A stretch of 64,000 nt of DNA from an uncultured SAR86 cluster bacterium (GCA_938075195.1 CALJGK010000010.1:1-64000), one strand, 5' to 3'; counted from the stretch's first letter, positions 7,814 to 17,107 are shown. Notes: generated from the letters alone by a model not told the origin. Made by a program: numbers and translations.

Positions 7814-8422
7814 TTACTCGCCACCAGAACTTCCTCCATCTCCTCCAGCTACTCCGGCATAACCTACGCTCCCTTCCGCCCCTCCTGATGTTGTTGAGAT
7901 GGATGAAATAAACATTTCTCCATCTCCAAGGGTTGAGGTTATTTTTTTTGGGTTAAGAAATTGGTTTAATTCCTCGCTTGAATCCATCTCTCCATTGTCT
8001 TTATCGATCAAGAGAATATCTTTATTAGAAATTGCTAAAAGCTGATTACCGGCAATTATTAATCTGTAAGTTTTAAACCAACCTGCAGGTTTAACAGAAA
8101 AAATAATTTCTCCAGTCTTCCAAGATACTTTATATATTTTTTTATCAGTAAAGCCGCAGTAGTAAAAATAATCGCCATCATTTAGAGGCGAAATACCGCT
8201 ATCAATATCTTTTGACCAGAGAGTCTTACCTTCTAAATCAAAGCAATCAATATTATGCGAACCCCATGCAGATGAAGACTGCACAAGAATGAAATCCTTA
8301 TAGTTAGAGATATTAGTGGGTTTATAATTTTTCGAAAGATTGGCAATCCATAAAGACTCTAGAGTGTTTATATCTATCTTTGCTATGAACCCTTTTTTTC
8401 CGAAAATAGCCGAATTAGTCAT
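7814..8422 (-). CDS. PQQ-like beta-propeller protein with Gly-rich tail
   Basis: The 202-residue protein contains propeller-type repeats: IDINTLESLWIANL, DLEGKTLWSKDI, SWKTGEIIFSV and IDKDNGEMDSS. They follow the pattern of PQQ-like blades, in which a residue pair is followed by G and a tryptophan or aliphatic strand. No signal peptide is visible. Four blades are too few for a closed propeller, so it may be a fragment, an oligomer or a small divergent propeller. The last 25 residues are rich in Gly, Ser and Ala (GGDGGSSGGE), which is unusual for a cytosolic protein. No function is proposed. Confidence 0.5.
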   Translation of the reverse strand: MTNSAIFGKKGFIAKIDINTLESLWIANLSKNYKPTNISNYKDFILVQSSSAWGSHNIDCFDLEGKTLWSKDIDSGISPLNDGDYFYYCGFTDKKIYKVSWKTGEIIFSVKPAGWFKTYRLIIAGNQLLAISNKDILLIDKDNGEMDSSEELNQFLNPKKITSTLGDGEMFISSISTTSGGAEGSVGYAGVAGGDGGSSGGE

Positions 8423-8456
8423 GCAGACATATTAACTAGACAATCAAGTTTTTCAA

Positions 8457-9341
8457 TCAATCTTTACTATTGAGAAGACTCTGAGACTCTTCTTGTATGG
8501 TAAGTAAAGCCTCAGTCTTAATTAATTTCTTTTTAGCTTCAGATAGATTCCATTGATTAATAAAGTGAAGCGTTGATGAAGCAATAGAGATTAACCATAA
8601 AGAAAAACGAGAATTATCGATAATTGAGTGTTTTAAATAGGCTTCGCAAAGTTGATTCATCCCCTCCTTTCCATATTCATACCTCATCTCAAGGCTTGAT
8701 ACAGCCAGATCAGAGACAGGATCTCCTATTGCGGCATAATCCCAATCAATAACAGCTACTATTTGATCTTTAGCCCAAAGTATATTGCCGGGCCAAAAAT
8801 CACCATGAAGAAAAACCCTCTGGCCTTCAAAAGCAGTATTTTTTAAAGACGAAAGATAATTCCTTATCTCCATCCACTCGTCGCCTTTTGGAAGATATTT
8901 CAGAAGACCTTCCATAGGATCTATTTGGATAGGGAGATCAGGAAGTAGAGCAGGATTTATGGAGTGAATACTTCTAAGCTGATCCGCCATCTTAGTGATC
9001 AAATCTAAGTTATCTGTATTAGGAATATTAATATCGCCTTCAAGGAATGAAAGTAACATAAAAGGTTTATCTAAAATTTTGCAACTGGTATCTATAAATA
9101 ATGGCTCAGCAGATGGTATGTTTGTATTAGCCAATGCCTGAAGTAGATTAAATTCATTCTTGATATCATTCTTGGAAGGCGGACCTGCTTCATATCTGAG
9201 AACTAGTTTAATTTGAGTTTTATTTTGCTTAGCCTCAATAAAGAAAACCTCTGACGAAACACCTCCTGTTAAAGGTTCAAAATGAATTAGCTTTAGCCCT
9301 GGAACAAAAGAGTTCAGTACCTTTTGGAGCTTAGTTTTCAT
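8457..9341 (-). CDS. APH-family phosphotransferase
   Basis: The protein belongs to the aminoglycoside/choline phosphotransferase superfamily. The catalytic Brenner motif HGDFWPGN is at 179-186 and the metal-binding IDWD at 198-201; both are intact. The N-terminal half carries a nucleotide-binding fold with LTGGVSSEVF in place of a glycine-rich loop. At 294 residues it is full length. Relatives phosphorylate many small alcohols and CoA-linked substrates, so the name does not imply drug resistance. It sits upstream of the PQQ-like gene on the same strand. Confidence 0.85.
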   Translation of the reverse strand: MKTKLQKVLNSFVPGLKLIHFEPLTGGVSSEVFFIEAKQNKTQIKLVLRYEAGPPSKNDIKNEFNLLQALANTNIPSAEPLFIDTSCKILDKPFMLLSFLEGDINIPNTDNLDLITKMADQLRSIHSINPALLPDLPIQIDPMEGLLKYLPKGDEWMEIRNYLSSLKNTAFEGQRVFLHGDFWPGNILWAKDQIVAVIDWDYAAIGDPVSDLAVSSLEMRYEYGKEGMNQLCEAYLKHSIIDNSRFSLWLISIASSTLHFINQWNLSEAKKKLIKTEALLTIQEESQSLLNSKD

Positions 9342-9435
9342 AGAGATGCAGCAGGTAATATAGCATTTAATTTACAATGCATTGACTTATCCCAACTAGT
9401 AAAGAAAAGATTAGTTTCAAATAATAAATATCTTC

Positions 9436-10512
9436 TTACTGGACAGAAACCTTTATCAATGCGGCACCTAAATTAGCGACATAAAACGGCTGAGTCTTAT
9501 TACCTATTATCATTCCGGTTAATAAACCAGGCATTTCTCCAATAGCTTCAGGCCCTAGAAGATCAGCCATACCGTCACCTCTACTCACCCTACTAATCCC
9601 TTCTGCAACAATTGCTGCTCCGTCTTTTGTTTGGGCATCAAAAGCAACAAAAAAGTCTCCAGTAGTTATATCTATTGAGAAAATTTGATTTGATAAAGGT
9701 GAGGCAACCCATAAAGAACCATCATGGTTAAGCTGCATGTTATCGGGTGAAGGAATCTCGGCTAAAATAGTCATATTTGCAAGAGTGCCTGTCGATACAT
9801 CCAAATCAAAAGATAAGACTCTATTTGCTAATGTTTCAGAAAGGTAAAATTTCTTATTAGTTTCATTGACGTAAAATCCATTTGCAAAATCTAGTTCATC
9901 GAGAATTAATTCAGGTTTTTCAGCAAAATCTCCTGTGTCCGATAAAGGCAATCTAAATAAAGAGCCATCTGGAATTGGCTTAGCGATAGCCACAAATAAT
10001 CTCTCCTCATTCTTGTTTTGAGTTGATTGCGTGAACCACAATGCACCAGTAGAATCTTGTATAGCAGTGTTTACTCCATATTCATGTGAATAGATTATCT
10101 CCGTAGAATTACTTTCGATAGAAGTCCTATAAATGTGCCCAGAAAAAACATCTGCTGTAAAAATAAAGAGATTATCTGGAGATAAATGAACGCCATTAGG
10201 TCCAGACTCTATCTCTGGAGGATTGTGCTTGTATCCAATAGATTGAAAATTACCAAAAGGTTCTACTGTGCCAGATTCATCAATCTTCACTAGACCATAT
10301 CGCTGATCGGCTACGATCAAAGTTCCATCAGAAAGCATTACTCCATCTTCTGCCCTGGAGAGAGGACGATCTTTTGGAAACTCAACCCCATCCGATAAGC
10401 TCCAAGAAGATTTCTCACTGGATGCACTCTCTTTGTCAGAAGAGCATGAAATACAAAATATTATTGCAAATGCTAATAATAATTTACTTGGGCCGAAAGT
10501 GGTTAGATTCAT
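9436..10512 (-). CDS. SMP-30/gluconolactonase-like lipoprotein
   Basis: The N terminus has a signal peptide ending in a lipobox-like FCISC, so the mature protein is probably a lipoprotein with Cys23. The body has six-bladed propeller repeats typical of SMP-30/strictosidine-synthase-like proteins, such as GPNGVHLSPDNLFIF, FANGFYVNETNKKFYLSET and PDNMQLNHDGSLWVASP. Members hydrolyse lactones or other esters using a bound divalent metal. The 358-residue length fits. It lies directly downstream of a SnoaL-like lipoprotein gene in the same direction, so the two are probably made together. Confidence 0.78.
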   Translation of the reverse strand: MNLTTFGPSKLLLAFAIIFCISCSSDKESASSEKSSWSLSDGVEFPKDRPLSRAEDGVMLSDGTLIVADQRYGLVKIDESGTVEPFGNFQSIGYKHNPPEIESGPNGVHLSPDNLFIFTADVFSGHIYRTSIESNSTEIIYSHEYGVNTAIQDSTGALWFTQSTQNKNEERLFVAIAKPIPDGSLFRLPLSDTGDFAEKPELILDELDFANGFYVNETNKKFYLSETLANRVLSFDLDVSTGTLANMTILAEIPSPDNMQLNHDGSLWVASPLSNQIFSIDITTGDFFVAFDAQTKDGAAIVAEGISRVSRGDGMADLLGPEAIGEMPGLLTGMIIGNKTQPFYVANLGAALIKVSVQ

Positions 10513-10535
10513 GATTTCTCCTAAAAGTAGGTTAA

Positions 10536-11018
10536 TTAATCCAATGGGACTAATTTATTTTTATATAGCCTAGTTGCAACTAATAGATCACTGTTATATT
10601 CATTGATAGAAAGAATTTTTTCATCTTTAAATTTGTAAACAAACACATATTTATTATCGTATTCACCATTAATACCTTCGGCATCTCCTTCCATAATGAC
10701 AGCCACACCATTTGCATCGGCAATCATATCCGTTGTAGTTAGAGTAATGCCGCTGGGCAATAATGCTCCAACCACATTTGGAATCCAGTCATCAAAATAA
10801 GTATCCCTATCAAATGGAATATTAGATATCTCTGTTTCACCCATAAAAGTAAAAGTAAAATCAGGATGAGTGAGAGGTTGGGCAGACTTAGGATTGTCGG
10901 ATAGAGCTAAATTCAAAAAATCACCAGCCATTTTCTTATTTTGTTCTATTTCATTTGAGTTGGTACAACTAATTAAAAAAATTGTTGTAAGTATTAAAGA
11001 TAAATTTCTTAGTTTCAT
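10536..11018 (-). CDS. SnoaL/NTF2-like lipoprotein
   Basis: This 160-residue protein has a signal peptide with lipobox LISC near residue 18, so it is likely a periplasm-facing lipoprotein. The mature part begins with the helix NKKMAGDFLNLALS and continues with strands such as GVAVIMEGDAEGING and KYVFVYKFKDEKILSINEY. These match the cone-shaped NTF2/SnoaL fold, which binds or isomerises small hydrophobic molecules. It precedes the SMP-30-like gene by 23 nt. The ligand is not known. Confidence 0.7.
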   Translation of the reverse strand: MKLRNLSLILTTIFLISCTNSNEIEQNKKMAGDFLNLALSDNPKSAQPLTHPDFTFTFMGETEISNIPFDRDTYFDDWIPNVVGALLPSGITLTTTDMIADANGVAVIMEGDAEGINGEYDNKYVFVYKFKDEKILSINEYNSDLLVATRLYKNKLVPLD

Positions 11019-11093
11019 AAAGACTCCTTTCTAGATAGAAATCTTAACTGAAATATAGGACAAGGGTATTATTTTTTGTATCTTTAGAAAGAC

Positions 11094-11184
11094 TGGCGGA
11101 GAGAGAGGGATTCGAACCCTCGATAGGGGTTTACCCTATACTCCCTTAGCAGGGGAGCGCTTTCAACCGCTCAGCCACCTCTCC
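11094..11184 (-). tRNA. tRNA-Ser (anticodon GCU)
   Basis: Read on the minus strand, the molecule starts GGAGAGG and ends with discriminator G and encoded CCA. The anticodon stem CTCCC/GGGAG encloses CTGCTAA, giving anticodon GCU for serine AGC/AGU. The long variable arm (TATAGGGTAAACCCCTA) is the hallmark of class II serine tRNAs. It lies between the GMC oxidoreductase and the SnoaL-like gene, and the GMC gene ends about 20 nt upstream. Confidence 0.95.
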
Positions 11185-11203
11185 GGGACGGTACATTCTA
11201 AGG

Positions 11204-12832
11204 CTATGTATGTAATTGTCTAATGGAATCTGCTGCCTTTTCAGCAATCATGATTGTGGGAGCATTGGTATTGCCACCAATCAGGGTAGGCATTATGGAT
11301 GCATCTACTACTCTTAAACCTTGAATTCCATGAACTTGAAGATTGTTGTTGACTACCGCCAAGTCATCATCGCCCATTTTACAGGTACCAACAGGGTGAT
11401 AGAGAGTTTCACCAGTCTGTCTTATCCAGTCATCAAGCTGTGCATCGTCATCTACATCTATGTCCTTTCCAGGTTTAGTCTGATCTCCTCTATAGGGGTC
11501 GAAAGCTTTTTGAAGGAATACTCTTCTTGTTTCTCTCAAAGCATTTCTTGTATCGATCATATCTTGCTCTTCGGATAAATAATTAGGATACATAAGGGGC
11601 TCATCACTAGGATTTGAGCTTTTTAGTGCAATATGGCCCCTACTTTGCGGCCTACATATATAAATCACAGCTGTAAATCCATGATTTTTGTCAATGCCTT
11701 CTCTGCCATGCAGGTCTGGTGTTTGTATAGATGTAAAGTGTAGTTGTGTATCAGGGATATCTTTATCGGGACTCGATTTAAAAAATGCTCCTGCACTAGT
11801 AGGTGGATAAGCCGCATCTCCTTTACCAAAGAATAAATACTTCATTCCTGATAACCCTGTGTTAAGAAGACCAGCAGACCTATGAAGCGTTACTGGTTGT
11901 GTGGAGTAAAATGAATTTAAAACTCCGTAATGATCTTGAAGATTCTTACCTACACCCTTAAGTTCATGAACTACATTGATGCCGTGTTTATTTAACTCTT
12001 GCGCATCCCCTACTCCGCTGTTCATAAGAATTTGAGGACTATTGATTGCTCCTGCTGAAATAATGACTTCTTTATTGGATTTGCATGTAAACATTTGCCC
12101 ATTCTTTGAATATTCAACGCCGACGGCTTTTTTTCCCTCAAAAATAATTTTATTTACTTGTACATTTGTTTCTGTAGAAAGATTTTTTCTTTTTAAGACT
12201 GGATGAAGGTAAGCTTTTGCAGAACTCCATCGCCTAGGTCCTAATCGAGTGTCTTTCATGGTATGTTCATACCTTGAAAATCCCTCTTGTTCTTTACCAT
12301 TAAAATCGTCCGTCAAAGGAAAGCCTGCTTGCTCTCCCGCTTCCAAGAATACATCTAATAAAAGGTCATCTTTTCTGGAAGATTTTTTTACGCTCAGTGG
12401 ACCATCAAAGCCATGGTATTCTTCATCTCCTTCGCCCTGGAAACTTTCAGCCTTTTTAAAATAAGGTAATACGTCCTCATAGGACCAACCTGTATTGCCT
12501 TGCTGTCTCCATAAATCATAGTCATAAGAATTTCCTCGAATATAGACCATGGCGTTTATAGATGAGGAACCGCCCCATACCCTTCCTCTTGGCCAGTAAA
12601 GCTTTCTGTTGTTAGTAGTTGGCTCCGGTTCCGTTTCATATCCATAATTAAGATTACTTTTAGTGGGTACTATTTGAGAGTAACCAGAAGGCATATGGAT
12701 AAAGAAGTTTTTATCCTTACCACCTGCTTCTAAAATTAAAACTGTATCTTTCTCGTTCTTAGAAAGCCTATTGGCCATCACGCAACCGGCACTTCCTGCA
12801 CCTATAATGATGTAATCAAAATTTCTATCCAT
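11204..12832 (-). CDS. GMC-family FAD oxidoreductase (choline-dehydrogenase-like)
   Basis: The FAD-binding GAGSAG is at residues 11-16, the GMC signature RGRVWGGSSSINAM near 82-95, and the active-site His479 (LYHPVGTCKMG) and Asn521 (GGNTNAPT) close the protein. Its 542 residues match BetA-like flavoprotein dehydrogenases, which oxidise primary or secondary alcohols to aldehydes or ketones. No betB, betI or transporter is adjacent, so true choline dehydrogenase is doubtful. An alternative oxidase gene lies immediately upstream in the same direction, which would suit electrons entering the quinone pool. Confidence 0.9.
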   Translation of the reverse strand: MDRNFDYIIIGAGSAGCVMANRLSKNEKDTVLILEAGGKDKNFFIHMPSGYSQIVPTKSNLNYGYETEPEPTTNNRKLYWPRGRVWGGSSSINAMVYIRGNSYDYDLWRQQGNTGWSYEDVLPYFKKAESFQGEGDEEYHGFDGPLSVKKSSRKDDLLLDVFLEAGEQAGFPLTDDFNGKEQEGFSRYEHTMKDTRLGPRRWSSAKAYLHPVLKRKNLSTETNVQVNKIIFEGKKAVGVEYSKNGQMFTCKSNKEVIISAGAINSPQILMNSGVGDAQELNKHGINVVHELKGVGKNLQDHYGVLNSFYSTQPVTLHRSAGLLNTGLSGMKYLFFGKGDAAYPPTSAGAFFKSSPDKDIPDTQLHFTSIQTPDLHGREGIDKNHGFTAVIYICRPQSRGHIALKSSNPSDEPLMYPNYLSEEQDMIDTRNALRETRRVFLQKAFDPYRGDQTKPGKDIDVDDDAQLDDWIRQTGETLYHPVGTCKMGDDDLAVVNNNLQVHGIQGLRVVDASIMPTLIGGNTNAPTIMIAEKAADSIRQLHT

Positions 12833-12934
12833 GTTTCTCCTTTGTGAGAATTAAGCGGGCCAGACCCCATTAATATCAGCAATTTTAAGCTGAAAGTTCA
12901 GTGATTAGAAGAATAAATTTCAGTATCTAATTGG

Positions 12935-12950
12935 ATCTATCGCGATAGAT
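12935..12950. repeat. 16-bp perfect palindrome spanning a stop codon
   Basis: ATCTATCGCGATAGAT is its own reverse complement. It covers the last two codons and the stop of the alternative oxidase gene. It could be a protein-binding site or chance. Confidence 0.4.
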
Positions 12951-13512
12951 TGTCCGCATAGGAGTGATTGGCATGACTATGCCTTTGCTCGTCATTTCTT
13001 ACGGCTTTGATTAAATCTGAAAGCTTGGCATTTCGGTCTAAATCATAATATTTAATAGCTAAAAGTGGAGCTTGGAAATTCTCTACACTACCCTCCTCAA
13101 CCATTTTCAAATATTCTGTATAACTCTTCACAGCCTCGTCCTCAAAGTAACCAATCATTCGGTGCGCTGTTCTAGTAAAAAATAAGTACATGATTAAGTA
13201 GAAGGTACCAAATATAATTTGAGCGAAAGATACCAGAAATCTCTCAAACCTATTAGGTTTAGCGATTTCAATAAAAAACATAAGATGCATACGCTCGTTC
13301 TCTGCTTCTGCAAGCATTTCTCTGATATCTGCTCCATAACCAGTCTGCATAGACCTTAAGCTTTTGAAATGCATTAAGACTCCCGCAACCATTCCGGGCA
13401 CACCGGCTACTGTCTCAAGAACTACAGCGCGGTGGCCATATCGATCAACAAAAAAGGTATCGGCAATGAATCGGAAGAACTTTGTCATAGATAAAGCAAA
13501 TTTATCTGACAA
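12937..13512 (-). CDS. Alternative oxidase (AOX)
   Basis: This is a diiron ubiquinol oxidase that reduces O2 to water without pumping protons and is bound to the inner membrane face. All diagnostic motifs are present: LETVAGVPGMV (Glu33), NERMHLM (Glu73, His76), EDEA (124-127) and DEQRH (Glu175, His178). The hydrophobic segment at 92-112 is the membrane-binding helix pair region. The reading frame begins at TTG (13512); the ATG at 13488 is possible, but the upstream residues DKFAL resemble other AOX proteins, so TTG is kept. The length of 191 is near the short bacterial form. It lies between an alpha/beta hydrolase and a GMC oxidoreductase. Confidence 0.9.
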   Translation of the reverse strand: MSDKFALSMTKFFRFIADTFFVDRYGHRAVVLETVAGVPGMVAGVLMHFKSLRSMQTGYGADIREMLAEAENERMHLMFFIEIAKPNRFERFLVSFAQIIFGTFYLIMYLFFTRTAHRMIGYFEDEAVKSYTEYLKMVEEGSVENFQAPLLAIKYYDLDRNAKLSDLIKAVRNDEQRHSHANHSYADNLSR

Positions 13513-13599
13513 AAGACCAGGAATTGTAGAAATTAGAATTTTAATATAAACACCACTTATGACTTAATATAAGCAATAATTATAACTTGGCAAGTTTAT

Positions 13600-14568
13600 T
13601 TAAGCAATGCTCCGAGAATCGTTTAAATGATCAAGGATAGTCGAGGTTATTTCATCGGCAAGCTCTTCCGGAATTTCGTGACCCACACCTTCCATAATTA
13701 ATTTTTTAGCATTAGGAATATTTTCATACAGGGCCATACCATGATCTAAACCAAGGATAGCATCTTCTGTTCCGTGTATAACTAGAGTGGGTTTAGAAAT
13801 TTGATTGAGTCTATGTTTTCTACTTGGAGAAGCTCCAGCAGCATCACCATGTTTACAGTTAGGATTATGTCCATGAGCCATTATTGGTTTAAGTTTTTGT
13901 CTAAATTTTTCTTCATTAAAAGGGAATCTAGAGCCTGTAAGTTCTCTATAAATTCTTGTGACTGAATCGGCATGATTTCCTTTGGCGTCCATAAAAGCAG
14001 ATTCTTGCAATCCATTGATGAGGGCAGGAGTCATGTTTGATAGGTCTGGATCTCCTATGCCAGGAGAAGACATAATTGGAGTAATTGTTAGAGTACGATC
14101 AGGATAATCAAGTGCAAGTAACTGAGTTATCATTCCTCCCATTGAAGCACCAATGATATGTGCTTTATCTATGTTTAAATGATCCATCAAGCAAACTGCA
14201 TCTTTAGCCATATCATCTAAAGTATAGTCAGGATCTTTAATATCAAACTCTTGCATATAGCCATTCTCATCAATAACAGAATCGAAGGCTTTTTTTAGAA
14301 AAAACCTTAATAAGAATTTAGGTAAAAAGAGTCGAACTAGTTTTGCAGAAAAAGATTCCTTACCAAACCACGTGCTCTTGCCAACATCTCTATTATCAAA
14401 TCTTACGACATGAAAACCTGCATGAACTAGAGGATCAATGAATTCGGGGGGCCATTGCATGCAGTTTGCATTCGCTCCCATGATAAGGAGAACAGAGGGA
14501 TTAGAAGGATTGCCGAAGTCTTCCCACCATATATTGATGTTATTTACTTCGGCGATTCCTTCAGGCAT
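13600..14568 (-). CDS. Alpha/beta hydrolase
   Basis: The protein has a full alpha/beta-hydrolase catalytic triad: nucleophile Ser142 in GASMGG, acid Asp269 in HGTEDAI and base His297 in GVGHE. The oxyanion segment MGANANCMQW near 30-39 is of the aclacinomycin-methylesterase or epoxide-hydrolase-like kind. It has 322 residues and no signal peptide. The start codon lies only 5 nt after the stop of the first tandem TonB receptor, so receptor and hydrolase are probably co-expressed. This suggests that the imported compound is an ester or lactone. Confidence 0.87.
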   Translation of the reverse strand: MPEGIAEVNNINIWWEDFGNPSNPSVLLIMGANANCMQWPPEFIDPLVHAGFHVVRFDNRDVGKSTWFGKESFSAKLVRLFLPKFLLRFFLKKAFDSVIDENGYMQEFDIKDPDYTLDDMAKDAVCLMDHLNIDKAHIIGASMGGMITQLLALDYPDRTLTITPIMSSPGIGDPDLSNMTPALINGLQESAFMDAKGNHADSVTRIYRELTGSRFPFNEEKFRQKLKPIMAHGHNPNCKHGDAAGASPSRKHRLNQISKPTLVIHGTEDAILGLDHGMALYENIPNAKKLIMEGVGHEIPEELADEITSTILDHLNDSRSIA

Positions 14569-14573
14569 ACATA

Positions 14574-16964
14574 TTAAAAATTTCTTCTATATTCTATACC
14601 ATATCTTCTAGGTTGACCCCAATAATCAGTAGTCATACCAAGGCTGAAGTTAGTGCCTCCAATTTCGATATCACCAGATTGGCTCAACATAGTATTGACA
14701 TAATCTTCATCTGTTAGGTTAGTTCCCCATAGGGCAATAGACGATTGACCATCTGCAAGATTCCAAGTGATTCTTGCATCCACAAGCTCATAGTCATCAG
14801 CAACTGAAGATGGAACATCTTCAAGTGTATAGTTCTCTTCATCATGATAACTGATTCCAATTGTGCTCTGGATATCAGATCCATTACCAAGGTCATAGGT
14901 ATGCATTAGACTCAGATCCCATGTCAGGCGGTCATCGTTTCCACCAAACCCGGTTGAGGTGATGTCTCTTTCAACTACTAGAGTAGAAAGGGAGCCATCG
15001 GCATTTGTAATAGTTGTATTATCTTGAATTACAAATTCGTCATATTCACCTTCAAATGTAGCTACCATTGCGCTTAAAACTAATGAATCAGTTAACTGAG
15101 CCAGGATTTCAAATTCCATGCCTTCCAGGGTAGCTTCTTGTGCATTAACTAAATCAGCTATTGGAGTGCCATTGACGATTCTTCCTACAGTAACCTGTTG
15201 GTTTTCATACGTAGTACTGAACATAGTAGCGTTCACTCTGAGCCTGTTATCTAAAAAGTCGCCTTTCATACCAAACTCATAGTTATCTGATGTTTCAGGT
15301 AAGAAACGCCTCATTGCTACGTCTCCATTAAAACCGCCACTAGAGTAACCTTTACTATAACTAGCATAGAAAAGAACATCTTCTGTTTGTTGGTAACTTA
15401 GGATGGCTCTAGGAGTTGTCTCACTGTATTCAACGGTTCTAGTACATCTATCTGATGCAGCAAAACCAAAGGCATTTGTAGGCATACCTGGGCAAGCATA
15501 ATTAAGATTGAATGTTCCAGGCATTCCAGTAAGAGCTGATGCGTCCTCATAAAGTCTAGAAGTCCTAGTAAATTCTCTTTCATCCTCTGTGTATCTTGCA
15601 CCTAGAGTTAAATCCAATTGGTCATTTATTGCATAAGTTCCTTCAAAAAATATAGCTTGGTTTTGCATATCTGTAATACTTCCTTGAACCTCACTTCCTA
15701 GTAATTTAGTTCCCAATGCAATTCCTGCAAGAGCAGGAGGTAATAGAGGTGATGGATTGACTCCTCTAAACAAAGGCACACTTAGTACATCAACAGCATC
15801 TTCTTCAAATGCATACAAACCAACTACCCAATCCATATTTTCTGACGATCCAGTAAGTCTTAGTTCTTGAGACCATTGTTTATGACTCATATTGTCATCA
15901 AGAATCTCTAAGAAGTTGACACCAGGTCCATTTCCCATCATCCAGCCCCATGTACCATTAAAAGAATCGAGCTCAGCATAATTAGAAATGGATTCTATGG
16001 TTCCAAAAGCAGTTTCATATGACTGGCTTAGGGTTATCGAATCTTTTTCAGCAGAAACGTTCTCATTTGGCGCTGTGTCCATTGAAATATCTTTAGTTGT
16101 TGATCTGCAATTAGCTTTTAAGGCATCATAAATTCCAAAAATATTAGCAACAGCTCCTAGTCCGCCACTCAAAGCACCATTTTCAGGACCAGTAAATCTG
16201 CAAGAACCAAGAGCAGCTCTTTCGTCTTGCTCGAATTGACTAAAAGCTAAATTTGCAGAGTAAGCATCATTGTCATATCTGAGTTGTGCTCTAAAAGAAG
16301 TAGTGTCTTCGTTACCACGATCATTTCCTGTAATAGAATTGATCATAAATCCATCAGTCTCTTTTGTTAAAAAAGAAAACCTGAAGGATAGAGAATCATT
16401 TATAGGAGTATTAAACATACCTTCTATTAGCTGATGACTATCAGAGCCTGCACCTAATCTGATTTTAGCTTCCCTTTCTTGAGAAGGCTTATTGGTAATA
16501 ATATTTATTAGACCAGCAGTAGTATTTTTACCAAATAAAGTTCCTTGAGGACCCCTCAAAACTTCTACTCGCTGAATATCATACAAGTCTACTAAACCAC
16601 CTTGTGGTCTAGCTGAGTAGACTCCATCTGTGTATAGACCAATTTTTGGATCGTGAGAAACAGCCCAATTAGATTGCCCTATTCCTCTCATAAAAACTTC
16701 AAGAACAGTACTGTTTACTGCACCAAGTTGGATACTTAAGTTAGGCGCTAATTTTTCAATATCTGTTAGCTCAACAATATTCCTCATCTCTAATTGCTCT
16801 TCGTTTAAAGCACTGATAGGTATTGGAACACTTTGAGATAACTCAGCTCTTTTACGTGCCGTGACTACTATCTCATCAAAGACAGATACGTCCTCGTCGG
16901 CGCTAAAAGAAATTGTTGGAATGGATATAAGTGATAAACACAAAAGTGTTAATTTAAGATTCAT
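14574..16964 (-). CDS. TonB-dependent outer-membrane receptor (tandem copy 1)
   Basis: A signal peptide (to about residue 21) is followed by a TonB-box-like segment DEIVVTARKR, a plug domain with the motif VEVLRGPQGTLFGKNTTAGLINI, and a long barrel. The barrel ends in the conserved C-terminal block WGQPRRYGIEYRRNF with a terminal Phe for outer-membrane insertion. Its 796 residues are typical. It belongs to the receptor type common in marine and sphingomonad-like bacteria that import organic substrates. It is a clear paralogue of the next gene upstream. No Fur-like box is visible in its upstream gap. Confidence 0.93.
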   Translation of the reverse strand: MNLKLTLLCLSLISIPTISFSADEDVSVFDEIVVTARKRAELSQSVPIPISALNEEQLEMRNIVELTDIEKLAPNLSIQLGAVNSTVLEVFMRGIGQSNWAVSHDPKIGLYTDGVYSARPQGGLVDLYDIQRVEVLRGPQGTLFGKNTTAGLINIITNKPSQEREAKIRLGAGSDSHQLIEGMFNTPINDSLSFRFSFLTKETDGFMINSITGNDRGNEDTTSFRAQLRYDNDAYSANLAFSQFEQDERAALGSCRFTGPENGALSGGLGAVANIFGIYDALKANCRSTTKDISMDTAPNENVSAEKDSITLSQSYETAFGTIESISNYAELDSFNGTWGWMMGNGPGVNFLEILDDNMSHKQWSQELRLTGSSENMDWVVGLYAFEEDAVDVLSVPLFRGVNPSPLLPPALAGIALGTKLLGSEVQGSITDMQNQAIFFEGTYAINDQLDLTLGARYTEDEREFTRTSRLYEDASALTGMPGTFNLNYACPGMPTNAFGFAASDRCTRTVEYSETTPRAILSYQQTEDVLFYASYSKGYSSGGFNGDVAMRRFLPETSDNYEFGMKGDFLDNRLRVNATMFSTTYENQQVTVGRIVNGTPIADLVNAQEATLEGMEFEILAQLTDSLVLSAMVATFEGEYDEFVIQDNTTITNADGSLSTLVVERDITSTGFGGNDDRLTWDLSLMHTYDLGNGSDIQSTIGISYHDEENYTLEDVPSSVADDYELVDARITWNLADGQSSIALWGTNLTDEDYVNTMLSQSGDIEIGGTNFSLGMTTDYWGQPRRYGIEYRRNF

Positions 16965-17075
16965 AAAACTCTCCTTGTTAAATGTAAACCTTCCATAAAA
17001 CCTAATGGCTTTATATGTTTAATGCACTCTATAGAGTTTGTAAAGAAAGGTTAAGTCTTTTTTTTAAACCAGAAC

Positions 17076-17107
17076 AAAAAAAGGGCTCATTAACAAGCCC
17101 TTTTTTT
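17076..17107 (-). terminator. Rho-independent terminator after receptor copy 2
   Basis: The stem AAGGGCT/AGCCCTT is flanked by A-runs and T-runs on both sides and lies 14 nt after the stop of the second receptor gene. It separates the two receptor genes, so copy 1 probably has its own promoter in the 110 nt that follow. Confidence 0.85.

Noticed and set aside
8457-9341. Aminoglycoside resistance gene
   Set aside because: The APH fold is shared by many metabolic kinases, and no resistance context is visible.
11204-12832. Choline dehydrogenase betA
   Set aside because: The GMC family match is strong, but no betaine-pathway neighbours occur, so the specific name is not supported.
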